DNA of 64,000 bases from CAWCBG01 sp963793845 (lineage in GTDB: Bacteria; Acidobacteriota; Terriglobia; Terriglobales; Acidobacteriaceae), in contig CAWCBG010000006.1 in NCBI GenBank assembly GCA_963793845.1, positions 57,115 to 121,114 of the forward strand. The letters run 5' to 3'. The translations under genes were made by a program, and so were the position numbers. Under the pieces are notes generated by a model. The model ran no database searches. It saw only the letters and a list, made by a program, of their open reading frames with translations, and was not told the origin of the DNA. This document shows positions 32,113 through 41,974 of this stretch, piece after piece (positions within the stretch are counted from its first letter, which is position 1; each line of letters begins with the position of its first letter).

Positions 32113-33899
32113 TTTTTGCCGGATGGCCCTTTCACTTTAAGGACAACGATGGTCTGATCGTCGAAGGCCTCGACGCCGTCGGCGTGCTCGCTGACTGCCT
32201 TGAAGAGAGTGTCTACCAGGTCTTCAGCTGACCGGTTCGCGTTAGCCGAGACCAGTTTCTCCAGCCGCCCCCGGCCAAACATCTCGCCTTTCGAGCTGGT
32301 GGCATCGAGGATACCGTCACTGAACAGGATAAAGGCGTCGCCCGGCTTGGCTGTCACTTCCATCTGTTCATAAGTGGCATGGATGAACAATCCGATGGGC
32401 AAGCCGGTCACCTGAATCTCTTCCACTTTGCCATTACGGCAGTGGAGAGGCCGCGGCAATCCGGAATTCGCGATCTGCAGAGTTCGCTGGTTGTCGTCCC
32501 AAATGCCATAGATCATCGAGACGTACTGACCAGCGATGGGACGGTCCGAGAGCGAAAGGTTTACAGCTTCCAGCATGCCGGCGGCATTGGGTTCCTCGTT
32601 GGCATGCGAGCGCGCGATGCCGCTGACCAGCGCGGCATAGATGGCGGCGGGCGCGCCTTTCCCGCTGACATCGCCGACCGCGATGCCGGTGACTCCCTGG
32701 CCGCTGTACTTGAGGAAATCGTACAGATCGCCGCCAATCTGGCGGGCGGGGGCGAAGCGCGAGGCCACTTCGGCGTTACGAAAGATGGGCAGCTTCTGCG
32801 GCAGCAGACGGAACTGCAACTCACGGGCCAGAGCCAGGTCCTGCTCCAGTCGCTTTTCCTGCCGGGCGATGCGCTCGTAGAGAGTGGCATTCTCGATGGC
32901 AATCGCGATCTGGGCGGCCATGGTGGTCATGATGCGCACATGGTCTTCGTTAAAGTAGCCCTTCTTAGTGTGCTCGATATCCAGCACGCCGATTACATTG
33001 TCCTTATAGATGAGCGGGATCACCAGCTCGGAGCGCGTCTCCGGGTTCAGCAGGATGTATCGCGGATCCTTGCTGACATCGGGAACCAGTACCGCCTGCT
33101 TATGCTGGGCCGCGTAACCGACCAATCCTTCGCCCAGCGGAATCTCGTGCTTGAGATGGACGCTCTCCTTGAAGCGCAGCGAGAAGCGATGCTGCAGGAA
33201 CGACCCCGTCGGGTCCAGCAGCAGGATGGAGAACATCTGGTAGTCGATGATGCGGGTCAGCAGGTCGGCAATGCGCTTCAATAGCTGATCCAGATTGAGA
33301 ATCGAGCTGATTTCCCGACTGATCTCGGTCAGTAGGGTCAGCTGCCGCGCCTGCCGTGACACCCGCGTGTACAGCCGCGCATTCTCGATACCGATCGCGA
33401 TGCGCGAGGCGAACAGGGTCAGCAGGCGCTTGTGTTCTTCGGTAAACGCACCGGGCTGAGCGGCTTCAATGTCGAGCACGCCGATCACGCGGTTCTTGGC
33501 GATGAGCGGCACCGCCAGTTCCGACCGCACACCGGGAGCGGAGTTGATGAAATTCTGTTCGGCGGTTACGTCGTTCACCAGGAGGGCTTCGCGCCGCAGC
33601 GCCGCCTGCCCCGTGACACCCTGCCCGACCTTGATGCGGATGCGGTCGGCGACCTCCGGAGGATGCCCTACCTGGAAGCGCACGCGAAGCTCCTGCTGCT
33701 TGTCGTTCAGCAGCAGGATTGCGAAGATCTCATAGTCGATAAAGCGCTTCAGCATCTCTGCCACACGCTGCAGCAGGGTGTTGAGGTCCAGCGTGGTATT
33801 GACCGCGTCGGCCACTTCCAGCAGATAGCTGTCGAAGCTGGAAGACACTAATGGCTGGGCTACAGGAGAGGTCATCGCGCTGGGATTCTTGTCGTTCAT
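32109..33899 (-). CDS. Two-GAF-domain PP2C (SpoIIE-type) phosphatase
   Basis: This 596-residue protein has two GAF sensor domains (about 20-175 and 185-345: ELAVPLIAKNRVIGVLDIE and ELVIPLIYKDNVIGVLDIE), a short coiled-coil (ARQEKRLEQDLALARELQFRLLP) and a SpoIIE/PP2C phosphatase domain (about 370-590: GGDLYDF, AVGDVSGKGAPAA, FILFSDGILDA, FDDQTIVVLK) with the metal-binding Asp residues in place. RsbU/RsbX-like enzymes dephosphorylate anti-sigma-antagonist proteins. No target is adjacent. The stop overlaps lysA by 4 bases. No transmembrane segment, so cytoplasmic. Confidence 0.93.
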   Translation of the reverse strand: MNDKNPSAMTSPVAQPLVSSSFDSYLLEVADAVNTTLDLNTLLQRVAEMLKRFIDYEIFAILLLNDKQQELRVRFQVGHPPEVADRIRIKVGQGVTGQAALRREALLVNDVTAEQNFINSAPGVRSELAVPLIAKNRVIGVLDIEAAQPGAFTEEHKRLLTLFASRIAIGIENARLYTRVSRQARQLTLLTEISREISSILNLDQLLKRIADLLTRIIDYQMFSILLLDPTGSFLQHRFSLRFKESVHLKHEIPLGEGLVGYAAQHKQAVLVPDVSKDPRYILLNPETRSELVIPLIYKDNVIGVLDIEHTKKGYFNEDHVRIMTTMAAQIAIAIENATLYERIARQEKRLEQDLALARELQFRLLPQKLPIFRNAEVASRFAPARQIGGDLYDFLKYSGQGVTGIAVGDVSGKGAPAAIYAALVSGIARSHANEEPNAAGMLEAVNLSLSDRPIAGQYVSMIYGIWDDNQRTLQIANSGLPRPLHCRNGKVEEIQVTGLPIGLFIHATYEQMEVTAKPGDAFILFSDGILDATSSKGEMFGRGRLEKLVSANANRSAEDLVDTLFKAVSEHADGVEAFDDQTIVVLKVKGPSGKK

Positions 33900-34104
33900 G
33901 ATAACAGCGCTATTCGTGGATAACGCCGAGACTCATCCGACATTGGGTACACGCGTCCAGCGTATTCCATCGAGGGGACGCAAGGCAGCAATGGTATCAC
34001 CGTCGTCTTAACCGGCTGGCGCGATTCGACGGGCATTTCACGATCGCTGCGCCATCGAAAGCCGTGGCGCGGGTGATAAAATCGCGCTTCTGCCCGAATA
34101 CATC

Positions 34105-35340
34105 ATGCAGGACACAACCGCCGCTCCCGAAAAGATTTCAACCAGGCTGGCAATCGAAGGCGGCACGCCATTGCGCAGCACCCCGTTTGCCCCCTGGCCG
34201 TGGTTTGAGCCCGATGAGATGGAGGCGGTCGCCGCGGTGCTGCGGTCGGGCAAGGTGAACTACTGGACCGGCGAAGAGGGCCGGCAGTTTGAGCGGGAGT
34301 TCGCAGCCTACACCGGAGTGCAGCACGCAGTCGCGCTGGCGAACGGCTCCGTCGCCCTGGAGTTGGCGCTGTATGCTCTCGGCATCGGTGCAGGCGACGA
34401 GGTGGTCGCCACCAGCCGCTCGTTTGTTGCCTCGGCCAGTTGTATTGCGTTGCGGGGCGCCAAGCCGGTTTTTGCCGACATCGACCGCGACAGCCAGAAC
34501 GTCACCGCTGACACCATCGCGCGGGTGCTCACGCCGCGCACCAAAGCTGTCATCGCGGTGCATCTCGGGGGATGGCCATGTGACATGGACCCCATCCTTG
34601 AGCTGGCGCGCAGCCGCAAGCTGTACGTGATCGAGGACTGTGCGCAAGCCCACGGTGCCCGCTACAAAGGGCGTCCGGTGGGCTCGATGGGCGACATCAA
34701 CGCCTTCTCCTTTTGCCAGGACAAGATCATGACCACCGGCGGCGAGGGCGGCATGATCACCACCAACCGCGCCGACCTGTGGAAGCCCGCTTGGTCCTAT
34801 AAGGATCATGGCAAGAGTTACGAGGCGGTCTACCACCGCCTGCATCCGCCCGGGTATCGCTGGCTGCACGAATCGGTTGGGACCAACTGGCGGCTGACCG
34901 AGATGCAGTCCGCTCTGGGGCGCGTCCTGCTGGGTAAGCTCGACGAGCGGGTCAAAAAACGCCGCAGGTTTGCGCAAATTCTGACTGATGCATTCCTCGA
35001 TACGCCTGGGCTGCGCACGCCTATGCCGGACGACCACTCCTATCATTCCTATTACAAGTACTACGCATTTGTCCGGCCGGAGCGCTTGCGCACGGGGTGG
35101 GACCGCGATCGCATCGTCGGCGCCATCAACGCGGAAGGCATTCCGAGCGTGGCAGCCGGCTGGCCGGAGATCTACCTGGAAAAGGCGTTCGAGGGGATGC
35201 GTCCGGCGGAGCGACTTCCGGTCGCAAAAGAGTTGGGTGAGACCAGCGTGATGTTTCAAGTGCACACTACGCTGTCGCAGCCAGATTTGCACGATACAAT
35301 TTCGGCGGTGCGCAAGGTGATGATGGCAGCCAGTGAGTAA
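34105..35340 (+). CDS. DegT/DnrJ/EryC1/StrS aminotransferase
   Basis: The 411-residue PLP enzyme has KVNYWTGEEGRQFEREFAAYTG, GSVALELALYALGIGAGDEVV, VIEDCAQAHGA, and the PLP lysine K207 in FCQDKIMTTGGEGG. Family members transaminate nucleotide-linked keto-sugars in surface polysaccharide or antibiotic sugar synthesis. There is no neighbouring sugar-nucleotide dehydratase or glycosyltransferase, so its substrate is unknown. It lies divergently from the phosphatase gene and 59 bases before galM. Confidence 0.94.
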   Translation: MQDTTAAPEKISTRLAIEGGTPLRSTPFAPWPWFEPDEMEAVAAVLRSGKVNYWTGEEGRQFEREFAAYTGVQHAVALANGSVALELALYALGIGAGDEVVATSRSFVASASCIALRGAKPVFADIDRDSQNVTADTIARVLTPRTKAVIAVHLGGWPCDMDPILELARSRKLYVIEDCAQAHGARYKGRPVGSMGDINAFSFCQDKIMTTGGEGGMITTNRADLWKPAWSYKDHGKSYEAVYHRLHPPGYRWLHESVGTNWRLTEMQSALGRVLLGKLDERVKKRRRFAQILTDAFLDTPGLRTPMPDDHSYHSYYKYYAFVRPERLRTGWDRDRIVGAINAEGIPSVAAGWPEIYLEKAFEGMRPAERLPVAKELGETSVMFQVHTTLSQPDLHDTISAVRKVMMAASE

Positions 35341-35399
35341 GCCTGGCGCCTGCCGCCGGGTGGCGATCTTCTGTCACTTGCGGTACAAGTGAGATATCT

Positions 35400-36500
35400 A
35401 TGAAAATTCTGGTTCTTGTGTTGGCAGTCATGAGCGTCACTCTCCCCTCGTGGTCCTCGGAAGTCAGCAAACAATCGTTTGGCAAGATGCCGGACGGAAC
35501 CGCCGTCGATCTATACACCCTCAAGGATGGCAAGATCGAGGTCCGCATCATGACCTTCGGTGGCATCGTCCAGACTCTCAAAGTTCCCGACCGGAAGGGC
35601 AACTCTGAAGATGTGGTGCTGGGCTTCGATACGCTGGACGACTATGTGAAGACCGGCAACTCGCCGCACTTCGGCGGGATTATCGGTCGCTATGCCAACC
35701 GTATCGCCGACGGCACGTTCACCCTGGACGGCAAGACCTACCATATTCCGAAGAACGATGGCCCCAATGCGCTGCACGGCGGCCCGGTCGGCTTCGACAA
35801 GGTGGTGTGGGAAGCCAAGCAGATTCCCAATGGCATCGAGTTGACGCACGTCAGCCCGGCGGGCGATCAGGGATTCCCCGGCACTCTCACCGCCGTGGTT
35901 CGCTACACGCTGGTGGGCAATGCCTTGAAGATCGACTACTCCGCCACTACCGATGCCGACACCGTGGTAAACCTGACCAATCACTCCTACTTCAATCTCA
36001 AGGGGCAGGGCAACGGCGACATCCTGCAGCACCAAGTGGAGATCGATGCCAGCCGCTACACTCCGGTCGATGCGAATCTCATTCCGACGGGCGTCCTTGC
36101 GCCGGTGGAGGGTACGCCGTTCGACTTCCGCAAGCTGACGGTGGTGGGCTCGCGCATCAGCGACAACAACGAGCAGTTGAAACTCGCGCGCGGCTATGAC
36201 CAGAACTGGGTACTGGATAACAAGGGCAAGTTCGCCGAAGCCGCCGAAGTGTACGAACCGACGACCGGGCGCGTGCTGCAGGTGTCCACCGATCAACCTG
36301 GGATCCAGTTCTATACCGGCAATTTTCTCGATGGCACGCTCACCGGCAAAGACGGCAAGGTCTACAAGTATCGCTACGGACTAGCGCTCGAGACTCAGCA
36401 TTTTCCCGATTCGCCGAACCATCCCAAGTTTCCGTCCACGGAATTGAAGCCGGGTCAGAAGTATCACACGGTGACGGTGTACAAGTTTTCCACGCGGTGA
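35400..36500 (+). CDS. galM: Aldose 1-epimerase, exported
   Basis: The 366-residue protein has a signal peptide (MKILVLVLAVMSVTLPSWS) and a galactose mutarotase fold: VVLGFDTLDDY, HFGGIIGRYANRIADGTF, NGPNALHGGPVGFDKVVW-type, VVNLTNHSYFNLKGQG, YDQNWVLD, and GIQFYTGNFLDG with ALETQHFPDSPNHP. It interconverts sugar anomers; the signal peptide makes it periplasmic. It follows the DegT gene but the functional link is unclear. Confidence 0.94.
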   Translation: MKILVLVLAVMSVTLPSWSSEVSKQSFGKMPDGTAVDLYTLKDGKIEVRIMTFGGIVQTLKVPDRKGNSEDVVLGFDTLDDYVKTGNSPHFGGIIGRYANRIADGTFTLDGKTYHIPKNDGPNALHGGPVGFDKVVWEAKQIPNGIELTHVSPAGDQGFPGTLTAVVRYTLVGNALKIDYSATTDADTVVNLTNHSYFNLKGQGNGDILQHQVEIDASRYTPVDANLIPTGVLAPVEGTPFDFRKLTVVGSRISDNNEQLKLARGYDQNWVLDNKGKFAEAAEVYEPTTGRVLQVSTDQPGIQFYTGNFLDGTLTGKDGKVYKYRYGLALETQHFPDSPNHPKFPSTELKPGQKYHTVTVYKFSTR

Positions 36501-36534
36501 GCCCGCTTGTGGGTGAAGTTCCAAGGAGATCGCT

Positions 36535-39500
36535 CTGAAGAGTCTGTCGGAAGTAAAAGCCTCGCACATACCGACACGCCGTCATTGGCAGTTTTGCTTC
36601 CTGATTCTTGGCGTCTTGACTCTGGTGTCTACGTCGGTCGCACAAAGGCCACATGGTGATGAAGACGCGACCATGAAATTCCGGTTCCTGGGACCGGTCG
36701 TGGGCAATCGCGTGGCTTCGGCCGCTGGGGTTCCCGGCAACCCGAATGTCTATTACGCGGGCGCAGCCTCGGGCGGTATCTGGAAGTCGACCAATGGCGG
36801 CGAGGACTGGAAGCCGATCTTCGACGATCAGCCGGTCGCGGCTATCGGCGCGCTGGCGGTGGCCTCGTCGAGCCCCAACATCGTGTGGGCTGGAACGGGC
36901 GAGGCGTGGGCCATCCGCGATACCGATGTCACCGGCAACGGTGTGTATAAGTCCACTGACGCCGGCAAGACCTGGACGCACATGGGACTGGATGAAACCG
37001 GACGCATCGCCCGCGTCATCGTGCATCCCACCAATCCCGACATCGTCTTTGTCTGCGCCACCGGTCGCTTAACCGGGCCGCAGCAAGAGCGCGGTGTTTA
37101 TCGCACTACTGATGGCGGCGCTCACTGGGAGCGTGTCCTCTTCGTGGATGAGAAGACAGGCTGCTCCGGGCTCGCCATGGACCCGCAGGATCCGCTGACC
37201 CTCTTTGCCGGTACCTGGCAGGTAGAGATGCACACCTACGGCGAATTCAGCGGAGGCCCGGGTAGCGGCGTCTACGTTTCGCATGACGGCGGCACCAAGT
37301 GGACGCGCATCGAAGGCCACGGCATGCCGAAGCCTCCGGTCGGCAAGATCGACGTTGCTGTTGCTCCCACGGATTCGAATCGCGTGTACGCCCTGATCCA
37401 GACGGCGGACCAAGGATCGCTCTGGCGCTCCGATGACGGCGGCGAGAATTGGCATGTCGCCAGTTGGGATCGCACCCTGACTGGACGCGCCGGATATTAC
37501 ATTCGGATTGCGGTCTCACCGGCCAACGAGAACGAGGTATTTATCTCCAACAGCAGCTTCCATCATTCGGTCGATGGCGGTGAAACTTTTAGCGATGTGC
37601 CCTGGGGTGGCGACAACCACGATATCTGGATCGATCCGCTGAACGCTGACCGCTTTGTCATCACCGACGACGGCGGGCTAAACATCACGCGCGATCATGG
37701 CAAAGGCATTCACCGCGTGCACCTTCCGATTGGGCAGATGTATCACGTCGCGGTGGACGATCAGGTGCCGTATTACGTTTACGGCAACATGCAGGACGAC
37801 GGCACCATGCGTGGACCGAGCATTTCTTCCGGGCGCTCTTATTACGGCGAGGATGACCAGCCGGGATGGGACCATCCCATGGGTGGCTGCGAGTCTGGCT
37901 TCACGCTGCCTGACGTCACCGATCCCAACATCGTGTGGGCTACCTGCTACGGCGACGAGGTGACCCGCTGGGACGCGCGCACGAAGATGGCGCGCTCCGT
38001 CAGTCCTTGGTTACACACGCTCGATTCCCCGCCGAACGACACCAAATACCGTTGCCACTGGACGCCTCCGCTGGCCATCGATCCGTTTGACCACAACACC
38101 GTGTATTACGGCTGCCAGGTCGTGTTTAAAACATCCAATGGCGGCCAGACATGGTCGGTGATCAGCCCCGATCTGTCTACGCAGGATCCGAGCCGCATCG
38201 TTTCGTCCGGCGGAATCGTTGGCGACAATCTCGGCCAGTTCTACGGCGAAGTTGTCTACGCGATTGCGCCTTCGAAGGTGGAGAAGGGCTTGATCTGGGC
38301 AGGTACCAACGATGGCAAGCTCTGGTATACGAAGGATGGCGGTGGCCACTGGAACGATGTGACTAAGAACATCACTGGAATGCCGGCGTGGGGAACGGTG
38401 ACCAGCATTCAGCCTTCAACCTTTGATGCCGGCACCGCGTACATCTCGGTGGACGCACACCTGATGGACAATCGTGATCCTTTCATCTTCAAGACCACGG
38501 ACTCAGGCGGCACCTGGACGTTGATCAGCGGCGGCATTCCCAAGTCGGGGCTGTCGTACGTGCGCGTGGTGGCGGAGGATCCGAATCAAAAGGGCCTGCT
38601 GTTTGCGGGCACCGGCAACGCGCTTTACTATTCGCTGGACGACGGCGGCCACTGGACGCACTTCAAGGAAGGGCTGCCGCCCGCAACCGTTTCCTGGGCC
38701 GTGGTGCAGAAGCGCTTCCACGACTTGGTGGTGTCGACCTACGGGCGCGGCTTCTACATTCTCGACGACATCTCTCCCCTGGAGCAGATGGCGCGGGAGC
38801 AGTCGCAAGTCGCGGTACGGTTGTTTGCGCCGCGCGCCGCATATCGCCTGCCGCGCGGCGGACATGCGTTCATCACCTATGAGTTGAAGGCGGCCTCCAA
38901 GGATCCCGTCAAAATTGCGATCCTCGGGTCCGATGGCAAAGTCCTGAACGAGCTGGAAGCTCCCGGCAAGGCGGGTCTCAACCGCAAGGCGTGGGACCTG
39001 TCCTATCAGGCTCCGCGGCTGATTGAGCTGCGCACCACTCCGGCGGAGAATCCCCATGTCTGGGAGGAGATCCGATTCCGCGGCAAGGACGCGCGCCCCA
39101 TAACCCATTGGGGCATGTATCCCGAGCAGCAGAAGGGGCCGATGGTCGAGCCGGGCAAGTACACGATTCGGCTTACCGTGGATGGCAAGTCGTACACGCA
39201 GCCGATCGAGGTGCTGATGGATCCTAGAAGTCCAGCCAGCGAGAGCGAGGTTGCGTCATCGGTAAAGCTGCAGCTGCGGATCCGCGATAACATCGACACC
39301 GTCTCCGACATGGTGAACCACCTGGAGTGGACGCGAAAGCAGCTCAACGACATCGAAAAGATGATGCAGAGTGAGAAAGCCAAACCGGAGCTGGTGAAGA
39401 GCGTGCAGGCCTTTGATCAGAAGCTGCAAGCCGTAGAGTACAAGCTGCTGTCGAAAGCGCTCACGCCCAGCGATGACAAGTACTTTGTCTCGGCGTACAA

Positions 39501-39765
39501 GATCTACTTCAACCTGCTGTGGCTGAACGCCGAGGTTGGTCCGGGAGCGGGCGATGTCGCTGGCGGAACCAATTTTGGCCCCACCGACGCTGAAGTCGAA
39601 GAGTTGAAGACGATCGAGCAGGACTTGAGCGCGGCGAAATCGGGCTACAACAACCTGATGCAGACCGAAGTGCCCGCCTTCAACAAAACTCTGACGGAGC
39701 ACGGCGTGCTGCCGCTGACGCCGACTGCGCCGGCTGAGACTAAGCCTGCGAACGAAGGCTTCTGA
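36535..39765 (+). CDS. Secreted VPS10/sortilin-like BNR propeller protein (probable CTG start)
   Basis: The 1076-residue protein, read from CTG 36535, has AAGGAG 6 nt upstream. No ATG, GTG or TTG lies between the upstream stop (36514) and TTG 36616, and the CTG start gives a complete signal peptide (KSLSEVKASH, then RRHWQFCFLILGVLTLVSTS). The body is a 10-bladed-type VPS10/BNR propeller: many SxDxGxxW Asp-box-like repeats (KSTNGGEDWKPIF, SDDGGENWHVA, TKDGGGHWNDV, TTDSGGTWTLI). The C-terminal part (about 720-1045) is beta-rich and then alpha-helical with coiled-coil stretches. Such 'glycosyl hydrolase' annotations in acidobacteria have no proven substrate. Starting at TTG 36616 would leave no signal peptide. 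Confidence 0.83.
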   Translation: MKSLSEVKASHIPTRRHWQFCFLILGVLTLVSTSVAQRPHGDEDATMKFRFLGPVVGNRVASAAGVPGNPNVYYAGAASGGIWKSTNGGEDWKPIFDDQPVAAIGALAVASSSPNIVWAGTGEAWAIRDTDVTGNGVYKSTDAGKTWTHMGLDETGRIARVIVHPTNPDIVFVCATGRLTGPQQERGVYRTTDGGAHWERVLFVDEKTGCSGLAMDPQDPLTLFAGTWQVEMHTYGEFSGGPGSGVYVSHDGGTKWTRIEGHGMPKPPVGKIDVAVAPTDSNRVYALIQTADQGSLWRSDDGGENWHVASWDRTLTGRAGYYIRIAVSPANENEVFISNSSFHHSVDGGETFSDVPWGGDNHDIWIDPLNADRFVITDDGGLNITRDHGKGIHRVHLPIGQMYHVAVDDQVPYYVYGNMQDDGTMRGPSISSGRSYYGEDDQPGWDHPMGGCESGFTLPDVTDPNIVWATCYGDEVTRWDARTKMARSVSPWLHTLDSPPNDTKYRCHWTPPLAIDPFDHNTVYYGCQVVFKTSNGGQTWSVISPDLSTQDPSRIVSSGGIVGDNLGQFYGEVVYAIAPSKVEKGLIWAGTNDGKLWYTKDGGGHWNDVTKNITGMPAWGTVTSIQPSTFDAGTAYISVDAHLMDNRDPFIFKTTDSGGTWTLISGGIPKSGLSYVRVVAEDPNQKGLLFAGTGNALYYSLDDGGHWTHFKEGLPPATVSWAVVQKRFHDLVVSTYGRGFYILDDISPLEQMAREQSQVAVRLFAPRAAYRLPRGGHAFITYELKAASKDPVKIAILGSDGKVLNELEAPGKAGLNRKAWDLSYQAPRLIELRTTPAENPHVWEEIRFRGKDARPITHWGMYPEQQKGPMVEPGKYTIRLTVDGKSYTQPIEVLMDPRSPASESEVASSVKLQLRIRDNIDTVSDMVNHLEWTRKQLNDIEKMMQSEKAKPELVKSVQAFDQKLQAVEYKLLSKALTPSDDKYFVSAYKIYFNLLWLNAEVGPGAGDVAGGTNFGPTDAEVEELKTIEQDLSAAKSGYNNLMQTEVPAFNKTLTEHGVLPLTPTAPAETKPANEGF

Positions 39766-39810
39766 GGGTGAGAGGGTGCACCTTAAGGTGTGCCGGTGGG
39801 TTCTTTATTT

Positions 39811-39846
39811 TGTCATCCCGAACGGCTTCAGCCGTGAGGGATCTGC
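39811..39846. repeat. Intergenic repeat of the GTCATCCCGA...GAGGGATCTGCG type
   Basis: TGTCATCCCGAACGGCTTCA with a following GCCGTGAGGGATCTGC matches a short dispersed repeat I associate with acidobacterial genomes; the core ACGGC-TTCA-GCCGT forms a small hairpin. It lies between the propeller gene and the hydroxyproline operon. Confidence 0.5.
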
Positions 39847-39902
39847 GGTTTCGGGTACCTACTGCTTGTGAGACCCGCACCGCCCAATGAACATGTGAGC
39901 CC

Positions 39903-40850
39903 ATGCTGTCCTCCAGCACAATCCGCGTCATCGACTCTCACACCGGCGGCGAACCGACGCGCGTCATCGTCAGCGGCGGTCCCGACCTCGGCAACGGACC
40001 TCTGGCCGAGCGGGTCGCGCGCTTCCGCGATCAATACGACACCATCCGCTCGGCGGTGGTGAACGAACCGCGTGGTTCCGACGCCATGGTAGGAGCTCTG
40101 CTGTGCGATCCGTACGAGCCGGGCTGTGCTGCCGGAGTGATCTTCTTCAACAACGTGGGATATCTCGGCATGTGTGGGCATGGCACCATCGGATTGATGG
40201 CCACGCTCTCGCATATGGGACGGATCAGCCCCGGCGAATATCGTATTGACACGCCCTGCGGCGTCGTCACTGCGGTGCTCCACGATAGCGGCGAGGTGAG
40301 CGTGCGCAACGTGCGCAGCTATCGTCACGCCACCGCGGTTGCCGTCGATGTTCCGGGAATCGGCCGGGTGCAGGGCGACGTCGCGTGGGGCGGCAACTGG
40401 TTCTTCCTGATCAACCAACACCCCATGGAGCTTGCGCTCGATAAGCTCGAGGAGCTGACTGACTACACCTGGGCGGTGCGTCAGGCGCTTACCAGGAACG
40501 GCATAACCGGTGCGGGCGGGGCTGAGATCGACCACATCGAACTCTTCGGACCTCCGGCGATCCCCGGCGTGCACAGCAAGAACTTCGTGCTCTGCCCCGG
40601 CAAGGCTTACGACCGCTCTCCCTGTGGAACCGGCACCAGCGCCAAGCTGGCCTGCCTCTATGCCGACAACAAGCTTGCCCCCGGCGAAGTCTGGCGGCAG
40701 GAGAGCATCGTCGGCAGCGTCTTTGAAGGCAGCGTCGAAGTGGTTGACGGTGAGGTTTATCCGACCATCAAAGGATCGGCCTTCGTGAACGGCGAAGCCG
40801 AGCTGATCCTCGACGAGCGCGATCCCTTCTGCATGGGAATCCGGCGATGA
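39903..40850 (+). CDS. 4-hydroxyproline 2-epimerase (proline racemase family)
   Basis: The 315-residue protein carries both catalytic cysteines of the family: Cys91 in MCGHGTIG and Cys241 in DRSPCGTGTSAK. The two-Cys form is the racemase/epimerase type, as opposed to the Cys/Thr dehydratases. N-terminal RVIDSHTGGEPTRVI and VVNEPRGSDAMVGALL are typical. It converts trans-4-hydroxy-L-proline to cis-4-hydroxy-D-proline, the first step of bacterial hydroxyproline use. It is the first gene of a six-gene unit and overlaps the next by four bases (ATGA). Confidence 0.95.
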   Translation: MLSSSTIRVIDSHTGGEPTRVIVSGGPDLGNGPLAERVARFRDQYDTIRSAVVNEPRGSDAMVGALLCDPYEPGCAAGVIFFNNVGYLGMCGHGTIGLMATLSHMGRISPGEYRIDTPCGVVTAVLHDSGEVSVRNVRSYRHATAVAVDVPGIGRVQGDVAWGGNWFFLINQHPMELALDKLEELTDYTWAVRQALTRNGITGAGGAEIDHIELFGPPAIPGVHSKNFVLCPGKAYDRSPCGTGTSAKLACLYADNKLAPGEVWRQESIVGSVFEGSVEVVDGEVYPTIKGSAFVNGEAELILDERDPFCMGIRR

Positions 40851-41974
40851 CCGGACGCGCCTACGACGTGGTGATCCTGGGCGCGGGCATTGTAGGAGCG
40901 GCCGTCGCCCTGGAATGTGCCCGCGAACACATGCGCGTTGCCGTGGTCGAGCCGGATGTGATCGGCGGCGGCGCGACGGCGGCAGGCATGGGCCACATCG
41001 TCGTCATGGACGACTCGGAAGCCCAGTTCGCGCTCACGCACTATTCGCAGCAACTATGGCAGGCGATTGCCGCTGAACTTCCGCGCGATGTCGAGTACAT
41101 GCCCTGTGGGACGATCTGGGTTGCTGCCGACGAAGAGGAGATGCGCGAGGTCCGGCGCAAGCACGATTACTACGGCCAGCGCGGAGTTGCGACAGAGGCA
41201 CTCGACGCTCAGCAGCTTCGCGAAGCGGAGCCCCATCTGCGTGAGGGACTGGCGGGAGGGCTGCTGGTGCCGGGCGATTTCGTCATCTACTCGCCGTGCG
41301 CGGCTCGCTACTTTCTGCAGCAGGCGCAAGCCGGTGGCGCAGAGCTCTACTCCGGCGTGCGGGCCCTCGAGATTCGGCGCGACGGCGTCCTGCTCAGTGA
41401 CCAAACGGAGTTGCGTGCCAACTTCATCGTGAATGCGACCGGCACCTGGGCGCCTGAGCTCACCCCCGGTATCGAGGTGCGCAAGCGCAAAGGGCATCTG
41501 GTCATCACGGATCGCTATCCCGGCCACGTTCGGCATCAACTGGTGGAGCTCGGCTATCTGAAGAGCGCGCACGTGGTCAGCGCAGACTCGGTCGCCTTCA
41601 ACGTGCAGCCGCGTCTGACCGGGCAACTGCTGATTGGCTCGTCGCGCCAGTTCGGCGCCGAAGATAACGTGGTCGAGCAACATATTCTGCGCCGAATGAT
41701 TCAGCGTGCGTGCGAGTACCTGCCCGGACTTGTCGGGATGAGCGCGATTCGCACCTGGACAGGTTTTCGCGCGGCCACTCCCGACAAGCTGCCGTTGATC
41801 GGCAAGTCCGGCGCGCAGGAGAATGTATATCTCGCGACCGGGCACGAGGGCCTGGGGATTACGACTTCGCTGGGCACCGCGCGATTGCTGGTCGATCAAC
41901 TGCTCAATCGGGCTTCGCAAATTCCCGTTGAACCTTATCTGCCTACCCGCAAGCTGGAGACGGCGCATGTCTGA
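40847..41974 (+). CDS. FAD-dependent D-hydroxyproline dehydrogenase subunit (DAO family)
   Basis: The 375-residue protein has a Rossmann GxGxxG at its N-terminus (VILGAGIVGAAVALECARE, about residues 8-25), GGGATAAGMGH, and a C-terminal FAD contact ATGHEGLGITTSLGTARL. It belongs to the D-amino-acid oxidase superfamily and resembles the beta subunit of heterotrimeric dehydrogenases that oxidise cis-4-hydroxy-D-proline to 1-pyrroline-4-hydroxy-2-carboxylate. It overlaps its neighbours on both sides (ATGA upstream, 8 bases downstream), fitting a multi-subunit enzyme. Subunit identity is inferred from context. Confidence 0.92.
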   Translation: MTGRAYDVVILGAGIVGAAVALECAREHMRVAVVEPDVIGGGATAAGMGHIVVMDDSEAQFALTHYSQQLWQAIAAELPRDVEYMPCGTIWVAADEEEMREVRRKHDYYGQRGVATEALDAQQLREAEPHLREGLAGGLLVPGDFVIYSPCAARYFLQQAQAGGAELYSGVRALEIRRDGVLLSDQTELRANFIVNATGTWAPELTPGIEVRKRKGHLVITDRYPGHVRHQLVELGYLKSAHVVSADSVAFNVQPRLTGQLLIGSSRQFGAEDNVVEQHILRRMIQRACEYLPGLVGMSAIRTWTGFRAATPDKLPLIGKSGAQENVYLATGHEGLGITTSLGTARLLVDQLLNRASQIPVEPYLPTRKLETAHV

